Assembly: GCF_050003625.1 (NCBI RefSeq)
Contig: NC_134398.1
Span: 197,291,700-197,355,699, forward strand
Reading direction: 5' to 3'
DNA length: 64,000 bases
DNA from: Haematobia irritans
Taxonomy: Eukaryota > Arthropoda > Insecta > Diptera > Muscidae
This document shows positions 48,241-60,319 of this stretch, piece after piece. The position numbers and the translations under genes were made by a program. Positions within the stretch are counted from its first letter, which is position 1, and every line of letters begins with the position of its first letter. The notes under the pieces were generated by a model that did no database searches, was not told where the DNA came from, and saw nothing but the letters and a program-made list of their open reading frames with translations.

Positions 48241-48744
48241 TAGAGGTGTGCACGTGAGTAATAGTTTACTCACGCACACTCACGACTGAAAAATCATACT
48301 CACGCACGATATTTTTTGGTAGGACTCATGCTCACGCACACTCACGAAAAGAAAATTTGTACTCACGCACGAAAACGTCGTGCGTGAGTGTGACTCACGA
48401 ATAATTTTATGATTAATTTACCTTACCGAAGTGTATGAAAACATGAGCATTATTAAAATCGAGACTATTATTAAACTCTTAACATCCCAAGTGTCACTAG
48501 AATTGTAATTGAATTTAACTGTTAAGCGTTTTATGTTGGTGAGCAGGAATATTTTCGTGAGTGTAAGTCGTTACTCACGCACACTCACGAAGATATTATT
48601 TTCGTGAATCACGCTCACGCACGATATTTTGGTTTGTTAATCACTCACACTCACGCTGTTGCCATGAGCGTGACTCACGACCCACGCACGAATCACGAAA
48701 ATTTTCGTGAGTCACGACAATTTCGTGTCACGTGCACACCTCTA
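48241..48744. mobile_element. hAT-like MITE, 504 bp
   Basis: The 17-bp terminal inverted repeats are perfect (TAGAGGTGTGCACGTGA at both ends). An 8-bp target duplication CTTTGCAC lies at 48233-48240 and 48745-48752; 8 bp and YAGNG-type ends are hallmarks of hAT elements. The interior carries many copies of ACTCACGCAC and CACACTCACGA near both ends, probably subterminal transposase-binding repeats. It has no transposase. Confidence 0.92.
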
Positions 48745-48863
48745 CTTTGCACACAAAAATACATCAACAGACAGACAGACAGACAGACGGACAGATGGAC
48801 AGACAAACAGACGGACATCCTTAAATCGATTCAGAATTTAATTCTTAGCTGATCGGTATACTA

Positions 48864-50168
48864 AAGGGTGATTTGTTAAGAGCTTGATAAGTTTTTTTTT
48901 AAAAAAACGCATAAAATTTGCAAAATCTCATCGGTTCTTTATTTGAAACGTTAGATTGGTCCATGACATTTACTTTTTGAAGATAATTTCATTTAAATGT
49001 TGACCGCGGCTGCGTCTTAGGTGGTCCATTCGGAAAGTCCAATTTTGGGCAACTTTTTCGAGCATTTCGGCCGGAATAGCCCGAATTTCTTCGGAAATGT
49101 TGTCTTCCAAAGCTGGAATAGTTGCTGGCTTATTTCTGTAGACTTTAGACTTGACGTAGCCCCACAAAAAATAGTCTAAAGGCGTCAAATCGCATGATCT
49201 TGGTGGCCAACTTACCGGTCCATTTCTTGAGATGAATTGTTCTCCGAAGTTTTCCCTCAAAATGGCCATAGAATCGCGAGCTGTGTGGCATGTAGCGCCA
49301 TCTTGTTGAAACCACATGTCAACCAAGTTCAGTTCTTCCATTTTTGGCAACAAAAAGTTTGTTAGCATCGAACGATAGCGATCGCCATTCACCGTAACGT
49401 TGCGTCCAACAGCATCTTTGAAAAAATACGGTCCAATGATTCCACCAGCGTACAAACCACACCAAACAGTGCATTTTTCGGGATGCATGGGCAGTTCTTG
49501 AACGGCTTCTGGTTGCTCTTCACTCCAAATGCGGCAATTTTGCTTATTTACGTAGCCATTCAACCAGAAATGAGCCTCATCGCTGAACAAAATTTGTCGA
49601 TAAAAAAGCGGATTTTCTGCCAACTTTTCTAGGGCCCATTCACTGAAAATTCGACGTTGTGGCAGATCGTTCGGCTTCAGTTCTTGCACGAGCTGTATTT
49701 TATACGGTTTTACACCAAGATCTTTGCGTAAAATCTTCCATGTGGTCGAATAACACAAACCCAATTGCTGCGAACGGCGACGAATCGACATTTCACGGTC
49801 TTCAGCAACACTCTCAGAAACAGACGCAATATTCTCTTCTGTACGCACTGTACGCATTCGTGTGGTTGGTTTAATGTCCAATAAAGTAAACTGAGTGCGA
49901 AACTTGGTCACAATCGCATTAATTGTTTGCTCACTTGGTCGATTATGTAGACCATAAATCGGACGTAAAGCGCGAAACACATTTCGAACCGAACACTGAT
50001 TTTGGTAATAAAATTCAATGATTTGCAAGCGTTGCTCGTTAGTAAGTCTATTCATGATGAAATGTCAAAGCATACTGAGCATCTTTCTCTTTGACACCAT
50101 GTCTGAAATCCCACGTGATCTGTCAAATACTAATGCATGAAAATCCTAACCTCAAAAGAATCACCCTT
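48864..50168 (-). mobile_element. Intact DD41D mariner, 1305 bp
   Basis: AAGGGTGATT ends in inverted orientation, flanked by TA at 48862-48863 and 50169-50170. It contains one uninterrupted transposase gene on the minus strand. Perfect inverted identity at the ends covers only about 10 bp; beyond that the ends are only loosely similar. It is nested in a family A repeat. Confidence 0.95.
48970..50055 (-). CDS. DD41D mariner transposase (361 codons), intact
   Basis: Cut-and-paste transposase of the IS630/Tc1/mariner superfamily. Residues 1-120 hold two helix-turn-helix-like DNA-binding segments (LTNEQRLQIIEFYYQNQ; SIRRRSQQLGLCYSTTWKIL). The catalytic core has D159 (LFSDEAHFW), D252 (FQQDGATCH) and D294 (TPLDYFLWG). 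41 residues separate the last two, so this is DD41D, the spacing reported for rosa-type mariners of tephritid flies and related groups. The length of about 360 residues is normal and no residue seems missing, so the protein may be active. The start ATG lies about 110 bp inside the element. The short copy at 21210 shares nearly all of its remaining sequence. Confidence 0.95.
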   Translation of the reverse strand: MNRLTNEQRLQIIEFYYQNQCSVRNVFRALRPIYGLHNRPSEQTINAIVTKFRTQFTLLDIKPTTRMRTVRTEENIASVSESVAEDREMSIRRRSQQLGLCYSTTWKILRKDLGVKPYKIQLVQELKPNDLPQRRIFSEWALEKLAENPLFYRQILFSDEAHFWLNGYVNKQNCRIWSEEQPEAVQELPMHPEKCTVWCGLYAGGIIGPYFFKDAVGRNVTVNGDRYRSMLTNFLLPKMEELNLVDMWFQQDGATCHTARDSMAILRENFGEQFISRNGPVSWPPRSCDLTPLDYFLWGYVKSKVYRNKPATIPALEDNISEEIRAIPAEMLEKVAQNWTFRMDHLRRSRGQHLNEIIFKK

Positions 50169-50265
50169 TAAAAGATGGGTCTATGACTATTCCTTCTCGG
50201 ATTTACATACAAATGCACAAACTTATTATACCCTCTACCACAGTATCGGTGAAGGGTATAAAAAT

Positions 50266-50804
50266 GATATAATATATTTTATCACATGAATAGACTTATG
50301 TTGTTTTGTCAAAAGTCCACAGATGTGCATATCAATAAATGTAAATAGCTCCTATTTTGTGTACGACTATGGTATATAATATTGTACATGTTTTTGAATA
50401 TTATGTGTACATAATTTAGCATAATTCACACGTGCCCATATCTAATAAAGTAAATACGAATTCACGTATGTCTTGCTGCCTTTCACAAAAGGCTTTTAAA
50501 GCAACACTAAAAAAACCCAATGTAAAGCAAATGCAAAGCACAACAATCATATATTGCAATTTGTAGAATAATGTTCAGTGTTGCAGATAAATATCTATGC
50601 AATTTTTCCACCGAAAAAGCAAAAAGGCAAATGCTATATTAGACATGGATGCGGATATACAATTTGGTTCCTGTATATGAACCATTAAATATATATTTGT
50701 AGATGTTTAGTTTAGCACATACTAGAAGTCCATTTATTTGTTCTCAAATGAGTTACCAAAGCTTTCTTAAATCTTATTTTAAGAAAATCTAGTTATGAGG
50801 ATAT
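50266..50804. other. AT-rich stretch, nothing recognised
   Basis: No frame, tandem repeat or inverted repeat of note was seen. Confidence 0.5.
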
Positions 50805-51585
50805 ACTAACTTTGTCATTCCGTTTGTAACTCATCGAAATATTGTTCTAAGACCTCATAGAATATATATATTCTGGGTCGTGGTGAAATTCTGAGCCGAT
50901 CTAAGCATGTCCGTCTGTCCTTCCGTCTGTCCGTCCGTCAGTCCGTCTGTTGGAATCCCGCTAACTTTCCAACGAAGATTAGGTTAGGTGGCAGCCCGAT
51001 GTATCAGGCTCACTATTCAGTCCATTGTGATACCACATTGGTGAACTTCTCTCTTATCACTGAGTGCTGCCCGATTCCATGTTAAGCTCAATGACAAGGG
51101 ACCTCCTTTTTATAGCCGAGTCGGAATGGCGTTCCACATTGCAGTGAAACCACTTAGACAAGCTTTGAAACCCTACGAAATGTCACCAGCAGTACTGAGG
51201 TGGGATAATCCACAGCTGAAAAACGTTTTGGTGTTCACTCGAAGCAGGAATCGAACCCACGACCTTGTGTATGCAAGGCGGCCATGCTAACCATTGCACC
51301 ACGGTGCCTCCCGTGGCTCCCAACGAAACAAGCTATCGACTTGAAACTGGGCATTAGTAGTTGTTATAGATGTAGGTCGGATGGTATTGCCAATGGGCCA
51401 TAGTGGACCACTTTTACGTATAGCCCCCATATAAACCGTCTTTCCGATCCTCTTAGAGAAGCAAATTTCATCCGATCCGGTTGAAATATGGTACGTGGTG
51501 CACGTATATAGACTATAATAACCATGTCAAAATTGTTCCATATCGGTCCATAATTATATATAGCCCCCATGTTTTACGTATAGTT
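50805..51585 (+). repeat. Family B repeat split by a SINE
   Basis: ACTTTGTCATTCCGTTTGTA, then ACTCATCGAAATATTG, the core CTGAGCCGATCTAAGCATGT, a GTCY tract (50912-50951), CTAACTTTCCAACGAA, then after the SINE CCAACGAAACAAGCTATCGA, GCCCCCATATAAACCGTC and part of the 152-bp unit. The terminal hairpin is missing on the left and the unit array is cut short on the right. Confidence 0.85.
50977..51319 (-). mobile_element. tRNA-derived SINE, 343 bp
   Basis: Flanked by the duplication CCAACGAA (50969-50976 and 51320-51327). Closely related to the copy at 46078-46421 and in the same orientation. The minus strand carries box B GGTTCGATTCC (51247-51257) and the box A-like GGTGCAATGGTTAGCATG. The tail at the low-coordinate end reads CCACCTAACCTAATC on the minus strand. 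Confidence 0.92.
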
Positions 51586-52739
51586 TCAAATAATAAAAAT
51601 GAAAGTTTCTAATTTTATTTAAATATTTATTAAATTCAAAAATTCACAAAAATTTATTTATGTAATAGGGCTTTAAAAAATCAATATGAAAAAAAAAACC
51701 AAGATCCACTATCATTAATGTACAGGCACTTATCTGTTGGTGATGTTGATTTCTTCATGTCCAGAACTAAGTCTCTGTATAGAATTTAATTTCAACAAAC
51801 CCCCTAAATCGTTAAATATTTTCGTTAACGAGAGAGATTAGAATTTCATTTCGATTCTTACTTATCTATATAAATCTATTACACCAGGGCCTGCCTTAAC
51901 TACAAGCCAAAAATTAATGTTTTAACTACATACAATTTTAATGTTTTGAACAAAAACATCGCTGTGTGAAAGAAGACCTCGGTGTAATACCACGAATGCA
52001 AATGCATTTCGTCTCCCTAGTCGGCTTAACAATGCAGATTAAGCTTTCACTTAAGCTGTTGTTATGCTGAGATCTCAGGTGAGAAAAAAGATGAATTTGA
52101 GAGAGCGAATATTAACATAAGTGGGAATATGCTTAGAGGCTTGAAAATAAAAAACACCAACATCACAACGCTAATGCTGAAACATAGCCAATGTTCGAAA
52201 TGCACTAATAAATGCATCGTTAGCCACGAACAACCATGCCAAAGTAGGTCCGAATCGGTTTATAGTTACCCAAATTGGAAATGGAAATGGATCAACCCCA
52301 GGACCGGTACAGGGTTAGTTCCTGGTGTGTATGGACCAGTCACAGTTCTGGTCCAAGCGTATGGAATGGACCGGCCACTTTAACATAGGTTTGTCATTGT
52401 CTGGGAAAATTTACACTTTAGCACACGACTTGGACTCATCCCAAAGGACACGTCCTGGAACATTTTAACATAGTAGAACTACCCCATAGACAACTGCTCA
52501 TGAAACAGTCTGTGACAAACTGTTAGGTCCCAGTTACCATCCGTAAGGAATATGTTGAACAATAACATAAATAATTCTGATAGTTGTATTGTAGTAGAAG
52601 TGTTGATTCAAAAAGATTTTAATATCAAGTGAGTATAAAAATCAATAAATTATATGACAGTTAAAAATATTGATAAACTGGAGCACTAGTACCAGTCCTG
52701 TAATGAGTCCATTAGTGGCAATTTGCATTAATTTCCCGT
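51586..52739. other. Low-copy stretch with a diverged dispersed repeat
   Basis: 52420-52545 is the partner of the fragment at 24265-24410 (reverse orientation). An 84-codon frame at 52129-52383 has no recognisable domain. The rest shows nothing. Confidence 0.5.
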
Positions 52740-53070
52740 AGGGTATATAGCCCTCAGGTAAGCCGAACCCCAATCACATAAAAATTGGTCCATATCGATT
52801 CATAATTGCATATAGTCCCCATATAAAGCGACCCCCATATTTCAATTCTGGCTATCTAATTACCGCGCAAAAGTTCATAGTGGTTCGTAGTTATTTGTAG
52901 ACTTCCCTATTTAATCAAGTTTTAAGATACCTTGCCATCGGTACATATTACCACAACCCAAGTAATTCGATTGTGGATGACAGACTTTCGTAGAAGTTTT
53001 TACGCAATCCATGGTGGAGGGTACATAAGAATAGGCCTGATCGAACTTACCGCCGTATATACTTGTTTTA
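52740..53070 (+). repeat. Family B fragment joined to family C end
   Basis: ACATAAAAATTGGTCCATAT, GTCCCCATATAAAGCGACCC (family B unit) runs into TTAAGATACCTTGCCATCGG, AACCCAAGTAATTCGATTGT and GAACTTACCGCCGTATATAC + TTGTTTT (family C end). The junction shows that B-type units and C-type ends can belong to one element. Confidence 0.75.
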
Positions 53071-53645
53071 AAAAATAATATTGATATTAATACATTATAG
53101 AATTTTTATAACAATTAAAATGTGCTTCCCACCAGCATTATATTATATATATTAAGTAAACTCAGGCAATAGTACAAACTACTGTTAATTGAATAGAGTT
53201 GCTGTAAGGAATGATATAGATGGCTCCTCTCGACTTGGCTAAATCTTCCAAACTAAATTTTTAAATGCTTTTAAGGGGTATTACCTCATATATGTATAAC
53301 CTGTCAGTCCAATTCACTTAATTTTGATACTAAATGGAACAATCTTCTTGAACAAAATTTGTATTTTATTCGGTACATATTTTGCAAATGTTTCGTTTTT
53401 TTCTTTGAATTTTGTTTTACTGGTCATCAAGTGTAAAATTTAGTTAGATATGTATGACACCTTTGTCACTTGCTAATTGCTTTTGTGTTAAAAATTTATT
53501 AAGTTTATCCAGCATAGACGAACAAGTGAACGTATATTGCTTTTATTTGTTCACTGTAAGTGAACACAAGAAAAAAGGATAATCAAAAACTAAATGGAGT
53601 TGCATAGAGTGTTTCACATTAGAATTTTTATTTAACTTACAACTT
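53071..53645. other. AT-rich stretch, nothing recognised
   Basis: No open frame, tandem or inverted repeat of note. Confidence 0.5.
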
Positions 53646-54084
53646 CATTTAGGGCAAACATGATACATTAGAAAAAAAATTAAAAAAAAAAAAAAAACAA
53701 AAATAAATAAATGTCGAAAGTTCAACCAGGGCTGCCAATTTTGCCGATTTATCAGCATTTTGACGATTTTTTACTCAAAAAATAGCAAATGCCGATTTTC
53801 CGATTTTTGTCCCAAAAATGACGATATTAGCTCAGTTCAAAAATTTGGACTAGAAGCGGTTCGTTTACGCATTTAGGGCAAAAATGATACATTAGAAAAA
53901 ATAAAAAAAATAAATAAATAAATGAATGCCGAAAGTTCAACCAAGACTGCCAATTTTGCCGATTTATCGGCATTTTGACGATTTTTTACTCAAAAAATAG
54001 CAAATGCCGATTTTCCGTTTTTTGCGCCAAAAATGACGATATTAGCTCAGTTCAAAAATTTGGACTAGAAGCAGTTCGTTTACG
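53646..54084. repeat. Tandem duplication of a 215-224 bp segment
   Basis: CATTTAGGGCAAA(C/A)ATGATA starts at 53646 and 53870, and CATTTAGAGCC at 54085 marks the end. Both copies contain GCTGCCAATTTTGCCGATTT / ACTGCCAATTTTGCCGATTT, TTTTGACGATTTTTTACTCA and TCAAAAATTTGGACTAGAAG, with A/T-run length differences. No coding sequence. Confidence 0.88.
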
Positions 54085-54199
54085 CATTTAGAGCCACCAA
54101 AAAAGAGAATACATTCGACAATAGTCAGATAGAGAAATTGCACGTTTTTGCTAGAGATTTCATACATGTGGAAGCTATACCTCAGTTTGCATCTACAGT

Positions 54200-55205
54200 C
54201 TTAGTATCACGGTTGCCACTCGTGCCAAAAATAATCCGCAAAAATTTGAAGAAAATTTTATCAAAATCTACCAAATTACAAAAATATCTTGAAGTTGTTG
54301 ATCAAATTTTTGTGGTTAGTATATATAAAAATTTTGTTTTATTCGAAAGAAATGTTTTATATGGAATTTATAGAAAATTTTGTTAAAATTTGATTACTAC
54401 AGAAAATTTTATTTCTATAGAAAATTTCGGCAAAATTTCATTTCTATAGACAATTTTGTCAACATTTTATTAAAATTTTATTTCTACAGAAGAAGTTGTC
54501 AAAATTTTATTTCTATAGAAAATTTCGGCAAAATTTTATTTCTATAGAAATTTTTTTCAAAATTTTAGTTCTATAGAAAATTTTGTCAAAATTTTATTTC
54601 TATTCTGATTATTAATTTTATTCGGCTTGAGGTCATAGAAACAATCGATTATTGATTTGTTTTAGTATTTATTTCCAATATTTCGGTTAGTGCCACTAAC
54701 CATCTTCTGGGATTTTGTATTTGAGTTCGTGTGATGTTTTTCGTTCTGCAAGTCATCGTACACTTTTTTATTTCTATAGAAAATTTTGTCAAAATATTAT
54801 TTCTATAGAAAATTTCGGCAAAATTTTATTTCTATAGATTTTTTTTTAAATATTATTTCTATAGAAATACAATTTTGTCAAAATTTTGTTTCTATAGAAA
54901 ATTTGTCAAAATTGTATTTCTATAAAAAATTTTGTCAACATTTTATTTCTATAGAGAATTTTGTCAAAATTTTATTTCTATAGAAAACATTCTCAAGCCT
55001 TTATATCTATACAAAAATTTTTGCACATTTTTATTTCTATTGAATATTCTTTCAAAAATTTATTTCTATAAAAAATTTTTGGCTATTTTTTCTATAGTAA
55101 ATTCTTGCAAAACTGTATTTCTATGAACATTTTTGCAAAATTGTATTTCTAAGAAAATTTTGCAAAATTTTATTTTTAATAAAATTTTTGCAAAATATCA
55201 ATTTT
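54200..55205. repeat. 29-bp repeat tract, opposite orientation
   Basis: Starts after GGTTGCCACTCGTGCCAAAA (54213) and consists of TTTATTTCTATAGAAAATTT + TGTCAAAAT units, degrading after about 55000. A 165-bp unrelated segment at 54604-54770 interrupts it. Confidence 0.9.
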
Positions 55206-55560
55206 GGAAAATCGGGCAATACATATGTAAATATTAAAGATATTTAGTTTTATTTTTAAATAAAAACTTACTGAATTAAAACTATATATTAAAAAAATAT
55301 TTTTAAATTTTATTTTTTGAATTGCATAAATTTTTTTCGTTTTTTTTTTTTAATTTTATTTTTATACAAGACTGAATTCATTATGATTTTGTTGTTGAAA
55401 TGCATAGTTTTGTTAATTTTCTGTTCTTTATATGAAATAAATATTTATGTTTGTTTTTACCAAAAAATTAGTTTGGTTTTAATATTATGAACATTGCAGA
55501 TTTTTTGACAATTTTAAAATGGAAGTGACGATTATGACGATTTTTTTTCGGAAACAAGTA
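55206..55560. other. AT-rich flank of the family A element
   Basis: Low-complexity A/T-rich sequence. GTGACGATTATGACGATTTT at 55527-55546 is echoed by AGTGACGATTATTCTTG at 57063, so the family A repeat may have inserted into this sequence. Confidence 0.45.
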
Positions 55561-57062
<1,502 letters not shown>

Positions 57063-57065
57063 AAG

Positions 57066-57650
57066 TGACGATTATTCTTGAAATTTTTTTTTATTTTTTT
57101 TTAGTGGCAGCCCTGAGTTCAACCATTCCGATTTATATGTAACCTAGAGTATAGATTGTACTTTTCCGGCGGAAATGGGTCACTGTAAAACATAATTTTT
57201 TGAAAATTTGCCTTTTGTGCATCGATATTTTTTGAACCACTTAACTTATCACAGATCCAATTATACAGATTATTTATCATCTCAATACCTTTCATTGAAG
57301 TACCAACAAAGGTATAATCGGACGCTTTCGGAACCACTTAACTTATTACATATCCAATTATACCCGATTTTTCGACATCTCAATACCTTTTATTTAAGTA
57401 TCAACAACGATATAATCGGACATTTCTAACTCGAGATATAATTTGTTTAGTGCAAAAAGAGCGAAACACTAAAAATAACGGGATATCTCAAAAACTGTTC
57501 CATAAAAAATTAAATTTTTTTTTCGAATTCAGCAGATAAAAATACATAAGAAATGTCATATGAAAAGTCAAGAAAAGTCATGTACATGAAAAAAAAAAAT
57601 ATTTTGTAAACTTGTGTAATGTGGCTTATGTAGCCAAATTTGTATTGGTA
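57066..57650. repeat. Low-copy stretch with a 96-bp tandem duplication
   Basis: GAACCACTTAACTTATCACA (57234) and GAACCACTTAACTTATTACA (57330) start two copies that also share TCCAATTATAC, CATCTCAATACCTTT and TATAATCGGAC. The remainder (57426-57650) shows nothing. Confidence 0.75.
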
Positions 57651-58250
57651 AGAGTGGTAAGAGTGTTATGACCAAATTTATGAAAATCGATACATATGTA
57701 TGGGAGCTATATCTAAATATGAACTGATTTGGATCATATTTGGCGACATGAGAGCTATGTATATCTAAATCTGAACCGATTTATATGACTTTTTGCAGAC
57801 TTGATTCATACTATAGAAGATAACTTTGTGCTAAATTTGAGTAAGATTGATAAATAATGCTATAATGACATAATTTTGGAAAATCGGGCAATACATATGT
57901 GTTAGAAATATATTTAACTCTGTACCGATTTGGATGATTCTTTGCAGGTATAGTTAGTACTATTGAAGATCAATTTTTACAAACTTTGAGTAACATCGGT
58001 TAATAATTAAGGGTTTTGTGGCAAAATTTGGGAAAATCGGAATTAGTAACAAATCTGACGACGATCGGTTAGTAAACCAGCGCAATCTGACTCCATTTAT
58101 AGAAATCGAACAATACATATATACACAGGAGCCACATCTAAATTTTTCCGATTTTTTTTCGAAATTGAATATCGTTCGTCCTTTTGCAAACAAATACATG
58201 GACAGACGAACGGACACCAAGGGCTTGATTTTACAAAAATTCGATTAACC
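57651..58250 (-). repeat. Decayed family A relative
   Basis: ATGGGAGCTATATCTAAATA, ATCTAAATCTGAACCGATTT and a terminal ATGGACAGACGAACGGACAC recall the family A unit and its GACR tract. The spacing is irregular and no terminal hairpin follows. Confidence 0.6.
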
Positions 58251-58985
58251 GAAAAAGAGATTTTCCGACTTTTTATCCCTTACATCAAAAAAACATTGAA
58301 CCCACAAGGAAGGAAAATTTTGATTAATTTTAGATAATTTATGGCAATTTTAGAAAAATTTAACTAAATTGTACAAACACAGGTGTCACGCCGATACCAC
58401 AAAACTAAGTAAATATTTTTGACAAATTCATGAAAATTTATTAGATTAATTATTTTGTTATTTTAATTATTTTGTATTAGATTAATTATTAATTATTTTG
58501 TTTTTTTTTTTTTAAGAAAAATTCGTAGTTTGAATCAAAAATTTTAGTTAAAAATTGCAAAAAATGTATTTAGTGCCATGCGACTAAAATTTTTCCAATA
58601 ATGGACAAATTTATAAATGTTAAGAAATTCTGAACTATTTTGTGGGAGACATAAATTAAGTAAATCTTTATGCTTAATTTGTGTATAATTGTTTTCCTTT
58701 TTTTAGTTAGATTAGATTTCAATTTTTTTTTTTGAGTGTTGTCGATTCAAAAAACCTTAAACATTTAAGTCTCCACACTCTCCAAATTATTCCAATTTTA
58801 AATTAGCCTCGCTTTCGGCATAATACTTTTACATTTATCTCGAAATGTTTTTGAAATACATGTCGTGATTTTGATGCATGTGAAATTATTTGGCATAATA
58901 TAATTATTTTAAACAGACCTTTCTCTTCATTTAGTGATTTTTTAACATCTATAATCCGTCCATCTTTCATTTGTCCTCTGTGACT
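58251..58985. other. AT-rich stretch, nothing recognised
   Basis: Long A/T runs and repeated AATTATTTTGT near 58450-58500. No gene or element ends seen. Confidence 0.5.
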
Positions 58986-58991
58986 TTGTGA

Positions 58992-59177
58992 CCGTCCTTC
59001 ACCACATATTATATATTCCAATAGACATCGAAAATCTCCTCTAGTTAACGCTGGATGCTCTTCCCTTATGACTGCCAAAACAATCCGTCCTTCACCGCAC
59101 ATTATATATTCTAGTCGACACAGAAACCCTCCTCCATTTAGCGTTGTGTGTCCATTCGTCACCAGATACAATTTTTA
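58992..59177 (-). repeat. 93-bp direct duplication within an open frame
   Basis: CCGTCCTTCACC starts at 58992 and 59085, a 93-bp step. The period is 31 codons, so the overlapping minus-strand frame (58803-59171, 122 codons) stays open and contains LEYIMCGEGR and LEYIICGEGR once each. I recognise no protein family. The frame may be a remnant of a repeat-bearing gene or chance. Confidence 0.5.
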
Positions 59178-59820
59178 TCCAATTTTCATGTAATTTCATT
59201 GCATGCTTTTGGTACATTCCTCACTTTGATACATAGGATTTTTATGAGGTCGCTGTTATGAGATAATTATGTGGAAATTATTATTTTGTGAGTTACACGA
59301 CATCGCAAAGGATGAAGTTCACGTACTTTATACCTTCAATGCATTGACAGCACTAAACAGTTGACTTGTATATATGACCGAAAACAAGAATATACCGTAA
59401 GCTTGTCCGGTTAAAATCTTAAGTAACCAAACTGAAAAAAGCTTAGTCTGTTCAAAAGATTTTGTCCTCATGTAAATTATTTTGGTATTGATTCCAAGCC
59501 GATAAAGCTAAAGATTACACCAAGGATACTATTTAGATAGAATCTTAGGTCTTGCTTATCTGACACTAGAACATAAATTAGTTTCTTAATTTTTCTGTAT
59601 GTTTTCTACTTGTAATATAAAATAAAGAATTTTGAGATTTATTAAAACACAGCTACAGTGGCATTTCAATTCTAGAGACATGAAATCTTTCTGTTTAAAA
59701 CTATATTATTTTCGAACCATCAACTATAAGACTTTTCTTTGCAAGCGCCTCATCGTAGCGGCTTACACGATTGTGAAGGGTGTTTTTTTAATTATTGGAA
59801 ATTAAAAAAAAAAAAAAAAA
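59178..59820. other. Low-copy stretch, nothing recognised
   Basis: No convincing frame or repeat. It ends in a run of about 20 A before the family C copies. Confidence 0.5.
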
Positions 59821-60240
59821 AAAACAAGTATATACGGCCGTAAGTTTGGCCAGGCCGAATCTTATGTACCCTCCACCATGAATTGCGTAGGAACTTCTAC
59901 TAAAGGCTGTCATCCACAATCGAATTACTTGGGTTGCGATAACACTTGCCGATGGCAAGGTATCGTAAAACTTTTTAACACTGTCTTCTAAATTGTAAGT
60001 TAGCCCATACGGGGTATATATTAAACAAAACAAGTATATACGGCCGTAAGTTCGGCCAGGCCGAAGCTTATGTACCCTCCATCATGGATTGCGTAGAAAC
60101 TTCATCTAAACACTGCCATCCACAATCGAATTACTTAAGTTGCGGTAACGCTTGCCGATGGCAAGGTATCTTAAAACCTCCTAACACCATCTTCTAAATT
60201 GTATGTAAGTCCATACGTGGTATATATTAAATCAAAAACG
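59821..60240 (-). repeat. Two tandem family C repeats
   Basis: AAAACAAGTATATACGGCCG begins at 59821 and 60027 (206-bp step). Both copies contain GGCCAGGCCGAA, TATGTACCCTCCA(C/T)CATG, CATCCACAATCGAATTACTT and CTTGCCGATGGCAAGGTATC and end CCCATACGGGGTATATATTA or CCATACGTGGTATATATTA. No coding sequence. Confidence 0.88.
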
Positions 60241-60319
60241 ATCGATCAAATACATATATATAATTCAGTTTGACAAAGTAGACATAAAATGTTGACAAAA
60301 TTTTCTACAGAAATAAAAT

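Larger units (their letters stand above)
47560..50265 (-). repeat. Family A composite repeat hosting two younger transposons
   Basis: Units of about 150 bp with GGGAGCTATATCTAAATCTG and ACCGATTTCAACAAAATTCG at about 47608, 47752, 47901 and 48038 are followed by ACTTAAACTGCGAGCTGGAC, a GACA/GACG microsatellite (48770-48816) and, after the mariner, the end hairpin TATACCCTCTACCACAGTAT + CGGTGAAGGGTATA (50227-50260). A hAT-like MITE (48241-48744) and a DD41D mariner (48864-50168) interrupt it. A 70-85 codon frame in the repeat is not a gene. Confidence 0.8.
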
